Part shown: piece after piece, positions 1-8,637 of the stretch
Position numbering within the stretch: position 1 is the first letter of the stretch
Layout of the letters: the number at the start of each line of letters is the position of its first letter
Origin: Lachnospiraceae bacterium
Lineage (GTDB): Bacteria > Bacillota > Clostridia > Lachnospirales > Lachnospiraceae
DNA length: 64,000 nt
Direction: 5' to 3'
NCBI GenBank assembly: GCA_015058015.1
Contig: SVDM01000005.1
Coordinates: 1-64,000 of the forward strand
Notes under the pieces: model-generated
Told to the model about the DNA's origin: nothing
What the model saw: the letters and a program-made list of their open reading frames with translations, nothing else
The model's database searches: none
Made by a program: the position numbers and the translations under genes

Positions 1-26
1 ACGGAGTTGTATAAATATAAAAACTT

Positions 27-70
27 AGTAACAAAACATATATTACGAGTAACAAAACATATATTACGAG
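27..70 (+). repeat. Two-copy 21-bp tandem direct repeat upstream of the first gene
   Basis: A 21-bp unit beginning AGTAACAAAACATATATTAC occurs at 27-47 and again at 48-68, with the next two bases also continuing the pattern. The copies are identical. The second copy runs into the ribosome binding site (GAGGGGG) of the gene at 81. A 21-bp period is two helical turns, the spacing typical of LytTR-family binding sites, and a LytTR gene lies in this gene group at 4655; that link is inference. Confidence 0.85.
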
Positions 71-80
71 GGGGCTTGTT

Positions 81-2837
81 ATGAAAAGACAAATACGCAA
101 GAGATTACTTAGTTCGCTAATAATTACTGCTCTTATCGCCACATTACTGCCCGGTTGCGGCCAGAAAAAAGAGGTTTCCGCAGCAGCCAGCGAAATAAAG
201 TATAGCAGCAAGGGCGAGTATACCACTACCTTGAGTGTAGAGGGTACAGATGTTAAAAGCCTTTCAGCCGAGGATATAAAGATAACCTATATACTGGCAG
301 ATACTGATGGATTTCAAAAATCTGCTTCCGGTGCTTCCATATCCGAAGAAGACATGAAGAAATACTTCACCGAGAAGGAGGCAGAGGTTACTTCCGTATC
401 GGCTAAAAGTGATACCCAGATAGATATCTCCTTTACTGACAAGGATGCAGCTGCCAAAGCAACGGGAGCTTACACCATAAAAGCGGAGAAGAAGAATATT
501 ACCGCCTCTGCTCTTGTAATCTTCGAGCCAGGCAAACTTACTCCTGACCTTGAGTACGTCTTGGCGTCCGATAAGGAAATACGCCTTACGCTTACTCTTG
601 CAGAGGGCTCGTTCTCTGATTCTGTAACCAAAGAGGATATTACCCTTTCAGGTTCTTTTGAAGGCCTTAATATTGACAGCCTTTCCTGCGCCGGCAAGAA
701 TCTTACAATGCAGCTTACCGGTAATATGACCATGCACGAAGACTCCGGTGTATACCTAGACGGTCTTGTTACTGTAGCTGAGAAATGTATAGTAGACGCT
801 ACGGGAGACTCTGTTGTAACCATCCCCGTCAGAGAACAGACCGCTTTCTTAGTTCCTGAGAAGATTAACGTGGAGGGAAGCAACGTTACTATCCCCTTAA
901 CACTTATAGATATTACTGATGTTGATAACCTGACAAAGAATCAGGTAACCTTCGAAAAAGATGTGAAGGTAACAGACCTTAAGAAGACAAGTGCCTCAGA
1001 AGTTTTGTTATCTCTTGAAATTGAAGGAGTTAAAGATAAGAATACGGCGGCAGCCGCTCTTGACGGCCAAAAAGTAAAAGTCGGATCCTTCGAGTTCATT
1101 GCCCAGACATCCGGGGCAGGATTCTATCCCGTATTTGATTACGTGGAAGAAGAGGGCGGCAACTTAAAATTTACTTTAAAACTGTATGCCAATAATGGAA
1201 CTTTTGCGGAAAATATCTCTGATAAATCCATCTCCTATGACAACGGCTTTAAGGACGCCAAAACCATTTCTTTTAAGAAAGAAAGCGATATAACTGCTGA
1301 ATTAATACTCTCTGTTCCCGCTAATGGTCAAAGCAGCGAGAACCTTAATATGGCCGGCGAAGTAATAATATCCGGTGGCGGCCTGATTAATAAATGGGGA
1401 GATTCCACCACAGACCCTGCCAAATACTTAAGAGAGTATACTAAAGAATCCATGGGCAAGGATCTTTCTACTACTGATATCGCAGCCATAAAAGGTATCG
1501 TGGGAGGCTTCGGCAATACCACCTTCGGAACACTTGCAGGTGTTGCCAGCGGTGCCGGAACAGCCTATAGCGTAGCCAAAACTATATTGGAGACAACAGG
1601 CGTAATCGAATCTGAACATGTTCAGGTTATGAATGGCCTAAAAAAGATTTCCAATACTTTATCCACCGTACAGTCCGTATCAGAGGAAACCAATAAGTTG
1701 CTTAAGGAAATGCATTTAGAGCAATACGACAGTCAGCTCACTGCTTTCGATAAGAAACTATCAGGCTTAATGTCGTCTGTTGATCGTATTGAATCAACCT
1801 TTAAGCAGGCCAAGAAGAAAGTGCCGGCAGATAAGCTTCCCACCAAGGAACAACCTTCATTTTCAACCTTGGCAAGTTCCGCCTCATGGACTGAGTATGA
1901 TGCAGATTGGCACAAATACATTGATTCTTTATTGGAAGTTATATCAAGCGACAAATCCAACATAGACTTCGCAAGCTATAACACTACCGTTAATGACTTA
2001 ATAAACAGATTTCAGGAGATTGCAGATACCATTTCCATTAACAGCGGAACCGGTAGCTCCAATCCTATAAGAATATTTGATAAGCTTTGTCCGTATACCT
2101 GCAATTTCTCGTCTACAGCTTTTTACGAACGCACGCAATATCGCGCAATAATAAAGCTGCAGCTCCAGCGGGCTCTCGCATGGCTTATGTTATGCTATAA
2201 CTACAAAGCAGGCAATAATGATTCAACCATCGATATAAGTATTCTTCCTAAGTATAATACTGCTATATCGGCAATTGACGGCCTTACGGTGGAGAATCCG
2301 CCCAAAAAGAATTATTGTTATACATGGAATTGTGAAATTGAAGGACTGGATTCCCAGTGGAATTCCATCATGATAATCAATAAGCCCAGTCAGGGAGTGT
2401 CTGCTGCACAAGTGGACGAATTTGTTAACAGAATGCACGGTCGAACTCTCAGGCAAGAGCTGACCATAGCAGGTATCTCCATCCCTGTTAACAATTCCTG
2501 CCCCATAGAGGGAGTATACTTTGGAATGGTCGATTTGGGTGGCCAATCCATAGTCAAAGGTTATTCTAAACAATGCTACATAACTCTTTTCGTTGCAATT
2601 CATTACAATCAAACCGGCAGTATGGAAGGAACAACCGGAAGTGAAGCCAACAACTTCTTTAAGAACCTCGCTAATTTTTCCAAGCCTCCGGTTTTAACCA
2701 TTAAATGGGATGAGAACAAGCTATCAACTGCATACTTTAGCGAGCAATCTAATTTTAAAGTTCTCAATCCAGGTAAAAACAATGAGACAGAGGAAGCCCA
2801 TACGAACTTCTGTTGCTTCAAAGGATACAGCAAATAA
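81..2837 (+). CDS. Large secreted lipoprotein of unknown function
   Basis: A 918-residue protein with a lipoprotein signal peptide: basic start, hydrophobic core and a lipobox LLPGC with the lipidated Cys at residue 26. I do not recognise a named family. Residues about 35-440 are Ser/Thr/Asp-rich and beta-like, resembling tandem Ig-like modules. About residues 470-515 form a Gly/Ala-rich hydrophobic stretch, followed by a heptad-like helical region to about residue 580 and a Cys-containing C-terminal part. That middle arrangement recalls helical pore-forming proteins, but this is only a visual resemblance. The start is set by GAGGGGG eight bases upstream. The next gene begins one base after its stop, so the two are probably translated together with the neighbouring clostripain-like protease. 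Confidence 0.85.
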   Translation: MKRQIRKRLLSSLIITALIATLLPGCGQKKEVSAAASEIKYSSKGEYTTTLSVEGTDVKSLSAEDIKITYILADTDGFQKSASGASISEEDMKKYFTEKEAEVTSVSAKSDTQIDISFTDKDAAAKATGAYTIKAEKKNITASALVIFEPGKLTPDLEYVLASDKEIRLTLTLAEGSFSDSVTKEDITLSGSFEGLNIDSLSCAGKNLTMQLTGNMTMHEDSGVYLDGLVTVAEKCIVDATGDSVVTIPVREQTAFLVPEKINVEGSNVTIPLTLIDITDVDNLTKNQVTFEKDVKVTDLKKTSASEVLLSLEIEGVKDKNTAAAALDGQKVKVGSFEFIAQTSGAGFYPVFDYVEEEGGNLKFTLKLYANNGTFAENISDKSISYDNGFKDAKTISFKKESDITAELILSVPANGQSSENLNMAGEVIISGGGLINKWGDSTTDPAKYLREYTKESMGKDLSTTDIAAIKGIVGGFGNTTFGTLAGVASGAGTAYSVAKTILETTGVIESEHVQVMNGLKKISNTLSTVQSVSEETNKLLKEMHLEQYDSQLTAFDKKLSGLMSSVDRIESTFKQAKKKVPADKLPTKEQPSFSTLASSASWTEYDADWHKYIDSLLEVISSDKSNIDFASYNTTVNDLINRFQEIADTISINSGTGSSNPIRIFDKLCPYTCNFSSTAFYERTQYRAIIKLQLQRALAWLMLCYNYKAGNNDSTIDISILPKYNTAISAIDGLTVENPPKKNYCYTWNCEIEGLDSQWNSIMIINKPSQGVSAAQVDEFVNRMHGRTLRQELTIAGISIPVNNSCPIEGVYFGMVDLGGQSIVKGYSKQCYITLFVAIHYNQTGSMEGTTGSEANNFFKNLANFSKPPVLTIKWDENKLSTAYFSEQSNFKVLNPGKNNETEEAHTNFCCFKGYSK

Positions 2838-2838
2838 A

Positions 2839-4650
2839 ATGAAAACATTAACCAAGCTAAAATCATTTACACTTATTACTGCACTGCTTGCCTCTCTTCT
2901 GCTTCCAGCCTGCGCCGGCAGCGCAAACGGAGAGCGGGCTTTGTACATCTACATGTGCGGAAGCAATTTAGAGACGGAAAACGGTGCAGCTACCAAGAAT
3001 ATTGCGGAGATGTTAGAAAGCAGTGTTCCTGCCGGAACAACCATTATATTAGAAACCGGCGGTGCTAAGAAGTGGCGTAAATACGACATCTCATCAGAGA
3101 AGCTGTCCAGGTACAAGATTGAAAAGGGCAATCTTACCCTGCTTGAGACTGTTGATGATGCCAATATGGGAAGCCCGGAAACCTTGTCGTCCTTCCTCAA
3201 ATATTGCAATGAAAAATATCCCGCCAAGTACACCGGGGTAATCCTCTGGGACCACGGTAATGGTTTTAAGGGGATTTGTAATGATGAATTACACGGCTTC
3301 GACGGCCTGACTCTTACGGAACTTGACACTGCATTTTCAGATAGCGGAAAAACTTACGATTTTATCGGCTTTGACGCCTGTCTTATGGCCAACTACGAGA
3401 CCGCAAGAATAATGAGCAAATATGCAAAACACATGATTGCCAGCGAGGAGATTGAACCCTCTGGGGGCTGGGATTATAAGAGCGTATTATCCAGTCTTGG
3501 AATGGACAGCTATTTTGCAGATATCCTCAAGGCATATGCGGATAAATGCACCGGAAACAATAAAACCTGCTATACCTTATCTTCTATTGACCTGGCAGGC
3601 TTTAAATCGGTAACTGAAAGCTTCACCGAATTCTGTAAGAAAGAGCTGTCCTCCAATGCCACCGAAAGTCTTCAAACTGTGGACGGCTATGCCCAGACCT
3701 CCCTGTGCTTTGGTTCCAACTCCAGTAGCGAGGGGCGGTCCAACCTAATTGACCTGTCCATGTTCGCGGCAAGTAACGGCAACAGCGCTTTGCCGGAGGC
3801 CTTAAAGAAGACTATTACCTGTGTTAACGGCAAAGATCGTGACGGGGCCGGAGGTCTTAGCTTCTACTACCCCTTTGCCAACCAGAAGGATGTAGGCGAA
3901 TACCTTGGCTGGTCCGGAGATGATTCCTACAAGGACTTCCTAAACCGCTTCTATCTAGGCATCGTTACGGAAGCCGCCAAGATAGCCTTTAAGAATCCGG
4001 GAGTTGCTAAGAATGGAGAGCTTAGCCTTGAGTTAACGGAAGACTCCCTTGGCAATATAAAGAACATACGATATAAGCTTTACCAAATGGTTTTTGAAGG
4101 TGAAGATGTTGGTGAAAAGGCTCATTGCCTTGGATACGACAGCGATGTAATCTCTGAAGGCAAGGGAACCTATACTACCTCCTTTGAGGGCAAATGGGTT
4201 AAGATGAACGACCTCTTTGTTCCCTGCGAGGCTGTGGATTTAAACGGGGATACAACCATCTTTTCCACCTCAGTCAAATGTAACGGCACAGAAGGTGTAA
4301 TACGCTTCTCCTATAACGGGTCAACCAAGGCATTTTCAGTCCTTGGCTTTGTGCCAAAGGGAGAGAATACCCAGGGTAGACTCCATGATATAAATGACGG
4401 AGATAAGATAGTTATCCTCCAAGAAGTAAAGGATGAGAACTTTGAATCCACAATTGTAGAGACAGGTTCCTTTACTGTTGATAAGTCCATTAACATGTCT
4501 GTTGATGCCCTGCCTGAAGGATATTATCAGCTGTGCGTAGTGATAACAGACCTTTACGGTACGGAGTATCGCTCTTCCACCCTGTTGGCGGAGCTTAAAA
4601 GCGGAAAGCTTAATACAATTGTTGTAACTAAAGATGTTAAGGAAGGCTAG
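2839..4650 (+). CDS. Clostripain-family (C11) cysteine peptidase lipoprotein
   Basis: A 603-residue secreted protease of the C11 clostripain family, which cleaves after basic residues. The signal peptide ends in LLPAC with the lipidated Cys at residue 25, so the protein should be anchored on the outer face of the membrane. The catalytic dyad is visible: His139 in ILWDHGNG and Cys181 in FDACLM, with the usual family spacing. After the peptidase domain there is a long beta-rich C-terminal region of unknown role. The start chosen is the ATG directly after the previous stop; an upstream in-frame ATG exists but lies inside the preceding gene and would lack the signal peptide at the N terminus. It is co-transcribed with the large lipoprotein upstream, which may be a substrate or partner. 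Confidence 0.9.
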   Translation: MKTLTKLKSFTLITALLASLLLPACAGSANGERALYIYMCGSNLETENGAATKNIAEMLESSVPAGTTIILETGGAKKWRKYDISSEKLSRYKIEKGNLTLLETVDDANMGSPETLSSFLKYCNEKYPAKYTGVILWDHGNGFKGICNDELHGFDGLTLTELDTAFSDSGKTYDFIGFDACLMANYETARIMSKYAKHMIASEEIEPSGGWDYKSVLSSLGMDSYFADILKAYADKCTGNNKTCYTLSSIDLAGFKSVTESFTEFCKKELSSNATESLQTVDGYAQTSLCFGSNSSSEGRSNLIDLSMFAASNGNSALPEALKKTITCVNGKDRDGAGGLSFYYPFANQKDVGEYLGWSGDDSYKDFLNRFYLGIVTEAAKIAFKNPGVAKNGELSLELTEDSLGNIKNIRYKLYQMVFEGEDVGEKAHCLGYDSDVISEGKGTYTTSFEGKWVKMNDLFVPCEAVDLNGDTTIFSTSVKCNGTEGVIRFSYNGSTKAFSVLGFVPKGENTQGRLHDINDGDKIVILQEVKDENFESTIVETGSFTVDKSINMSVDALPEGYYQLCVVITDLYGTEYRSSTLLAELKSGKLNTIVVTKDVKEG

Positions 4651-4654
4651 TATT

Positions 4655-5107
4655 ATGAAAGTGGATATCTCCCAGATTGATTCCGGTGAGGAACAGATTG
4701 TACTTCGATACCTGGAAAAGACTCCCCGAATTCAACGCATTATTGATGCCATTGAATATGGTCACAGGAGAATTCCTGCAAAGATTGACAACGAGACAAT
4801 AATGATAAACCCGGAAGAAATTCTTTATATCGAGTCGGTGGACGATAGGGTATTTGCCTATCTAAAGACTGAAGTTGTACGGCTTGAAGGGTCTCTATCC
4901 GGTGTGTTGACCGATCTGTCGGACGACAGATTCTTTAGATGCAGCAAGTCCATGATTCTTAATATTGAGAAGGTGGAGCGACTAAAAAGCATGTCTTCTA
5001 ACCGTATAGATGCAACTATGGAAGGCGGAGAGCATATCCTGATTTCCAGGACCTACGCATCGGATTTTCGAAGAGTGTTGAAAGGAGGCAGAGGGCATGA
5101 GAGATAA
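4655..5107 (+). CDS. LytTR-family DNA-binding transcriptional regulator
   Basis: A 150-residue protein. The second half (about residues 45-148) is a LytTR DNA-binding domain, with the family pattern IMINPEEILYIES, RLEGSLSGVL and FFRCSKSMILNI. There is no receiver domain; it belongs to the stand-alone LytTR class that is usually paired with a DUF3021 membrane protein, as here. The start is fixed by AAGGAAGG eight bases upstream. It overlaps the following DUF3021 gene by 11 bases. In related pairs the membrane partner modulates the regulator and the pair controls a nearby ABC exporter; an ABC exporter follows at 5649. The tandem repeat at 27-70 is a candidate binding site. Confidence 0.9.
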   Translation: MKVDISQIDSGEEQIVLRYLEKTPRIQRIIDAIEYGHRRIPAKIDNETIMINPEEILYIESVDDRVFAYLKTEVVRLEGSLSGVLTDLSDDRFFRCSKSMILNIEKVERLKSMSSNRIDATMEGGEHILISRTYASDFRRVLKGGRGHER

Positions 5108-5573
5108 TAAACTATCCCTTTGGGAGCGCTATCTTACAAGGGAAATCGGCATTGAATTTAAGGCTTGCCTATACTTTTTTGCCATCCTTTTCTACTACTC
5201 TGTGTACCGAATTGCAGTGGGCAGATGGGATGCGGATATCCTGCATATGGCAGAGATGATTCTTTCCTGCTATGCAATCTGCTACGTACAGGTCTTCCTT
5301 TTTAGAAACTTTGATGAGGCAGACAGCTTAGGCCCTGTGGAGATTGCGGGAATCTTGGTTTGTACTGCGGTGTACGGCCTGCTGGCGTATTTCCTGGGGT
5401 GGCTTGATATGAACATTCCGGTGATTCTAGGCTTGGCGGCTTACTTGATTGTTACTTACCTCTGTGTCTACTTTATCTATAAGACCAAGCGACGGATAGA
5501 CGACAAACAACTGAATGAAGACCTGCGTCTTTTCAAGATTGACCACGAAAAAGTGCAGGATAGCGGCCAATAA
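5097..5573 (+). CDS. DUF3021 membrane protein, LytTR partner
   Basis: A 158-residue integral membrane protein with four hydrophobic segments (about residues 19-38, 50-68, 82-101 and 107-128) and a charged cytoplasmic tail. It matches the DUF3021 family in length, topology and gene position after a stand-alone LytTR regulator. It starts inside the 3' end of the LytTR gene, implying coupled translation. Its role is probably to sense an envelope signal and restrain or activate the LytTR protein; this is inferred from family context, not visible in the sequence. Confidence 0.82.
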   Translation: MRDNKLSLWERYLTREIGIEFKACLYFFAILFYYSVYRIAVGRWDADILHMAEMILSCYAICYVQVFLFRNFDEADSLGPVEIAGILVCTAVYGLLAYFLGWLDMNIPVILGLAAYLIVTYLCVYFIYKTKRRIDDKQLNEDLRLFKIDHEKVQDSGQ

Positions 5574-5582
5574 GTGCAGCTT

Positions 5583-5612
5583 GCGGGAACAGCTATTGTT
5601 CCCGCTTTTTTT
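5583..5612 (+). terminator. Intrinsic terminator after the LytTR/DUF3021 genes
   Basis: GCGGGAAC and GTTCCCGC form an 8-bp perfect stem around a 7-base loop, followed by seven T residues. It separates the LytTR pair from the ABC exporter genes. Confidence 0.92.
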
Positions 5613-5648
5613 GTTTGCTATAAAGGAGATAAGAAAGGAGCTTAGCTT

Positions 5649-6485
5649 ATGAGAAATGTCATTCGTATAAATAATCTTACAAAAACATATGGTAAACACA
5701 GAGGTGTGGCGGATGTATCCTTTAATGTGCAGGAAGGGGAAATCTTTGGTTTTATCGGCCCAAACGGCGCCGGTAAATCCACCACCATTCGGTCTATGCT
5801 GGGCTTTTTGAAATTTAACTCCGGAAGCATAGAAATCCTGGGCAAAGACAGCGTAAAAGACCACGAGGCTATTCTAAGGGAAGTGGGATATATGCCATCA
5901 GAAGCACTCTTCTACCCTTCTATGACCGTACTTGAGACTATTAAATATGCCGCAGCTGTCAGGGGGCTTGATTGCAGCAGAGAAGCAAGCCGGCTTATTG
6001 AGCGGTTAAAGGTCGATCCCGACAAGAGAATAAAGGAGCTGTCCCTCGGTAACAGAAAAAAGGTTTCTATCATATGCGCCATGCAGCATAGGCCAAAGCT
6101 TTTCATCTTTGACGAGCCCACCAGCGGCTTAGACCCTTTGATGCAAAACACCTTCTTTGAACTGATTAATGAGTATGTGTCTTTGGGAACTACCTGTATG
6201 CTATCCACCCACGTTTTATCAGAGGTTAGAAAGCACTGCCACAGGGCAGCCGTTATGAGAGACGGCCATTTGATTAAGACGGATACTGTGGAAAATCTTA
6301 TAACCTCTTCCGTAAAGAATGTAAAGGTTACAATAAGCGGGCAGCATGATGAGTACGTATTCAAAGGGGATATAAATGACCTTGTGGCATCATTAGCCGG
6401 TAAGCATTTAGATAACTTAAGTGTAGAAGAACCCTCTTTAGAGGACATGTTCATGCATTTCTATGACGGAAAGGAGGAAGCGTAG
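5649..6485 (+). CDS. ABC transporter ATP-binding protein
   Basis: A 278-residue ABC-2-type exporter ATPase. Walker A is GPNGAGKST, the signature region reads LSLGNRKK, Walker B is LFIFDEPTSGLDP, and the switch His follows in MLSTHVLSE. A C-terminal extension of about 70 residues is typical of the drug/lantibiotic-type exporters. The RBS is AGAAAGGAG. It is directly followed by its permease, the permease ATG abutting its TAG. Substrate is unknown; position after a LytTR/DUF3021 pair suggests an envelope-stress or peptide-efflux role. Confidence 0.92.
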   Translation: MRNVIRINNLTKTYGKHRGVADVSFNVQEGEIFGFIGPNGAGKSTTIRSMLGFLKFNSGSIEILGKDSVKDHEAILREVGYMPSEALFYPSMTVLETIKYAAAVRGLDCSREASRLIERLKVDPDKRIKELSLGNRKKVSIICAMQHRPKLFIFDEPTSGLDPLMQNTFFELINEYVSLGTTCMLSTHVLSEVRKHCHRAAVMRDGHLIKTDTVENLITSSVKNVKVTISGQHDEYVFKGDINDLVASLAGKHLDNLSVEEPSLEDMFMHFYDGKEEA

Positions 6486-7277
6486 ATGTCACCGATTATG
6501 AGACAGGAACTAAAGCTTAATATTAAGAGCCTGCTTATCTGGAGCCTTATAGTAGGAGGCCTTGGTTTTGTGTGTACCCTTCTTTATTCCACTATGGACA
6601 GTCAGGTAAATGAACTGGCAGATATGATGTCAAAGATGGGCTCCTTTTCTGATGCCTTCGGAATGAGTACCCTTAGTATAGCAACCTTAAAGGGCTACTT
6701 TGCAACTGAAGTAGGAGTAATCCATGGCCTTGGAAGTGCCATGTTTGCAGCCTTCTACGCATCTTGTATGCTGTCTAAAGAGGAGGACGGTCATACGGGG
6801 GAATTTCTCTACTCTCTTCCCGTATCCAGAGGAAAAGTCATAACTGCAAAGGGTATCTCCATAATACTTAATCTGGTGTTCTTTACCCTTATATGCGGAA
6901 TCTTTTATGTGGTGGGGTTCGCCGCTCTCGGCGAAGAGATTCTGTGGCAGGAAATGTTGCGGTTCTTAGGCAGTATGCTTCTTATGAACTTAGAAGTGGC
7001 AGCTATAGCCTTCCTGCTTTCCGCAACCACAGGCAGAAACCGCTTAGGCTTAGGGCTCGGAGTGGCATTAATCGTATATGCCTACGACCTTATGGGACGT
7101 GTGGTTCCTTCCCTAAAGGATTACCTCTTTATCGGCCCCTTCTCCTTTGCCAACGCATCGGAGATATTTGCCGGACACGATGTTCCGGAATATAGCATTC
7201 CTCTTTCCATAATCGTTACAATTGCTGCCATCGCAGGCGCTTATCTGGTATATACCCGCAGGGACTTGGCGGGATAA
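6486..7277 (+). CDS. ABC-2 type transporter permease
   Basis: A 263-residue membrane protein with six predicted membrane segments and the conserved ABC-2 pattern of a charged cytoplasmic segment (EEDGHTGEFLYSLPVSR) after the second helix. It is encoded directly after the ATPase gene, with the RBS GGAAAGGAGGAAG inside the ATPase 3' end. The two genes should form a homodimer-of-pairs exporter. No accessory gene is present. Confidence 0.9.
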   Translation: MSPIMRQELKLNIKSLLIWSLIVGGLGFVCTLLYSTMDSQVNELADMMSKMGSFSDAFGMSTLSIATLKGYFATEVGVIHGLGSAMFAAFYASCMLSKEEDGHTGEFLYSLPVSRGKVITAKGISIILNLVFFTLICGIFYVVGFAALGEEILWQEMLRFLGSMLLMNLEVAAIAFLLSATTGRNRLGLGLGVALIVYAYDLMGRVVPSLKDYLFIGPFSFANASEIFAGHDVPEYSIPLSIIVTIAAIAGAYLVYTRRDLAG

Positions 7278-7281
7278 CACA

Positions 7282-7317
7282 AAAGGAGACCCCTTATTAA
7301 AGGTGGTCTCCCTTTTA
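7282..7317. terminator. Bidirectional terminator between exporter and precursor gene
   Basis: AAAGGAGACC pairs with GGTCTCC followed by CTTTT (one bulged C), and the reverse strand also reads into TTTT. It lies between the plus-strand permease and the convergent minus-strand small gene, so it can serve both. Confidence 0.8.
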
Positions 7318-7330
7318 ATTCCCTTCAAAT

Positions 7331-7570
7331 CTATTGCAAGTCGTCGTCATCTTTTTTGACTTCGTCATAATATCCCGCGGCAGCTATCATCTCCAGTTCT
7401 CCGTCGGTCAACTCAACCAGATCGCTCTCCGATAGCTTCCGATACTTGGGGAAAGGCCGCACATTGGTCCTGCTGCCCTCCGCAAACAACTTGCCTCTTA
7501 ACTCTTCCTTGTGATTACTACCCTCTGTGAAATTAGCCCTTTTAAAAATATCTTCTACATTGCCCTTCAT
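7331..7570 (-). CDS. RiPP-type precursor peptide candidate (leader plus acidic core)
   Basis: A 79-residue peptide. The start at 7570 is set by GAGGTC about seven bases upstream; a longer reading from 7636 lacks a ribosome binding site. Residues 13-29 carry a charged motif (FTEGSNHKEELRGKLF), and residues 52-66 read VELTDGELEMIAAAG, the shape of an NHLP/Nif11-like leader ending in a small-residue cleavage site recognised by C39 peptidases. What follows is only 13 residues, two Tyr, an Asp and then a Lys-Lys and four Asp, ending Leu-Gln. There is no Cys and no Ser/Thr in this core. The gene stands alone, about 5 kb from the maturase/exporter operon at 12435-18843, and is transcribed in the opposite direction. 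Alternatively it is a regulatory small protein that merely resembles a leader. Confidence 0.65.
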   Translation of the reverse strand: MKGNVEDIFKRANFTEGSNHKEELRGKLFAEGSRTNVRPFPKYRKLSESDLVELTDGELEMIAAAGYYDEVKKDDDDLQ

Positions 7571-7663
7571 AACAATGACCTCATTTCTTAATGGTTGGAC
7601 TATTTTTACACTTATATATACACGACTTTGAATCATTATGCGACAAAAATGTTATTAAAAGTA

Positions 7664-7672
7664 TGCTATAAT
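7664..7672 (+). promoter_or_regulatory. Extended -10 promoter of the exonuclease III gene
   Basis: TGCTATAAT is an exact extended -10 element about 60 bases before the start codon at 7735. No good -35 is visible, which is usual for TG-extended promoters. Confidence 0.6.
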
Positions 7673-7734
7673 TACTCTGTGTTGAGATTAGTTGCCACCG
7701 GCAGCTTAGAATATAACAGCAAAAGGAGACCAAC

Positions 7735-8562
7735 ATGAGATTCATATCCTGGAATATAGATTCAATTAACGCGGCTCTTACTTCAGATTCCGCAAGGGCT
7801 GCGCTTTCAAGAGATGTCCTTGATACTATTGCAGGGACTGATGCCGATATAATAGCCATTCAGGAGACCAAACTCCCTTCCGACGGACCCTCGGATAAGC
7901 ATATGGAAAAACTCACAGAGTACTTCCCGGACTATACAGTGGAGTGGGTTAGTTCTACTCCTCCTGCCAAAAAGGGTTATGCAGGTACCATGGTCTTATA
8001 CAAAAAGAGTATGTCTGCAACAAAGGAAGTTCCAAAGCTTGGCGCCCCGGATACCATGGATATGGAAGGACGCCTCCTGACACTTGAATTCGACAAGTTC
8101 TATTTTGTAAATGTATATACGCCCAATGCCGGGGATGGCTTAAAAAGACTGGCCGAGCGTCAGGAATGGGACAAACTTTATGCCGACTATCTGGCAGGTC
8201 TTGATAAGATCAAACCTGTTATTGCCTGTGGCGACTACAATGTAGCCCATGAAGAGATTGACCTGGCCAATCCGGATTCTAACCACATGTCGGCGGGATT
8301 TACCGATGAAGAACGTCAAGGCTTTTCGAATCTCTTGTCCAAGGGCTTTGTTGATACCTTCCGCCACCTGCATGGAAATGTGGAAGGTGTGTATTCCTGG
8401 TGGGCACAGCGTGTCAAGACCAGCAAGATTAACAACTCGGGCTGGAGAATTGATTACTTTATCGTAAGCGAACGGGTAAAAGATGCCGTAACCAAGTCGG
8501 AGATGATTGATTCGGGAAGTCGTCAAGATCACGGCCCCATCCTTCTGGAAATGAACATATAA
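7735..8562 (+). CDS. xth: Exodeoxyribonuclease III (AP endonuclease)
   Basis: A 275-residue member of the EEP nuclease superfamily, involved in base-excision repair: it cuts at abasic sites and degrades 3' ends. Diagnostic motifs are in order: SWNIDSI near the N terminus, IQETK (metal-binding Glu), the central GDYNVAHEEIDL, and the C-terminal RIDYF and SRQDHGPI with the catalytic Asp-His. Length fits the family. The RBS is AAAGGAG. It is a single-gene unit with its own promoter. The Bacillus name exoA is an alternative symbol. Confidence 0.95.
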   Translation: MRFISWNIDSINAALTSDSARAALSRDVLDTIAGTDADIIAIQETKLPSDGPSDKHMEKLTEYFPDYTVEWVSSTPPAKKGYAGTMVLYKKSMSATKEVPKLGAPDTMDMEGRLLTLEFDKFYFVNVYTPNAGDGLKRLAERQEWDKLYADYLAGLDKIKPVIACGDYNVAHEEIDLANPDSNHMSAGFTDEERQGFSNLLSKGFVDTFRHLHGNVEGVYSWWAQRVKTSKINNSGWRIDYFIVSERVKDAVTKSEMIDSGSRQDHGPILLEMNI

Positions 8563-8577
8563 CAATAAATCATAAAA

Positions 8578-8614
8578 CGCACCGCCATGTCTTAGATCCG
8601 ACATCGGCGGTGCG
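8578..8614 (-). terminator. Terminator of the rubrerythrin gene
   Basis: CGCACCGCC-ATGTC pairs with GACAT-CGGCGGTGCG (one bulged base). On the minus strand the stem is followed by TTTTATG, so it mainly ends the rubrerythrin transcript; it also sits just after the convergent exonuclease gene. Confidence 0.82.
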
Positions 8615-8637
8615 CTGCATATAATTCCTAATTAGTC

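Noticed and set aside
7571..7636. A 22-codon N-terminal extension of the precursor-like gene
   Set aside because: No ribosome binding site precedes 7636, the added residues are basic and unlike a leader, and GAGGTC sits correctly before the ATG at 7570.
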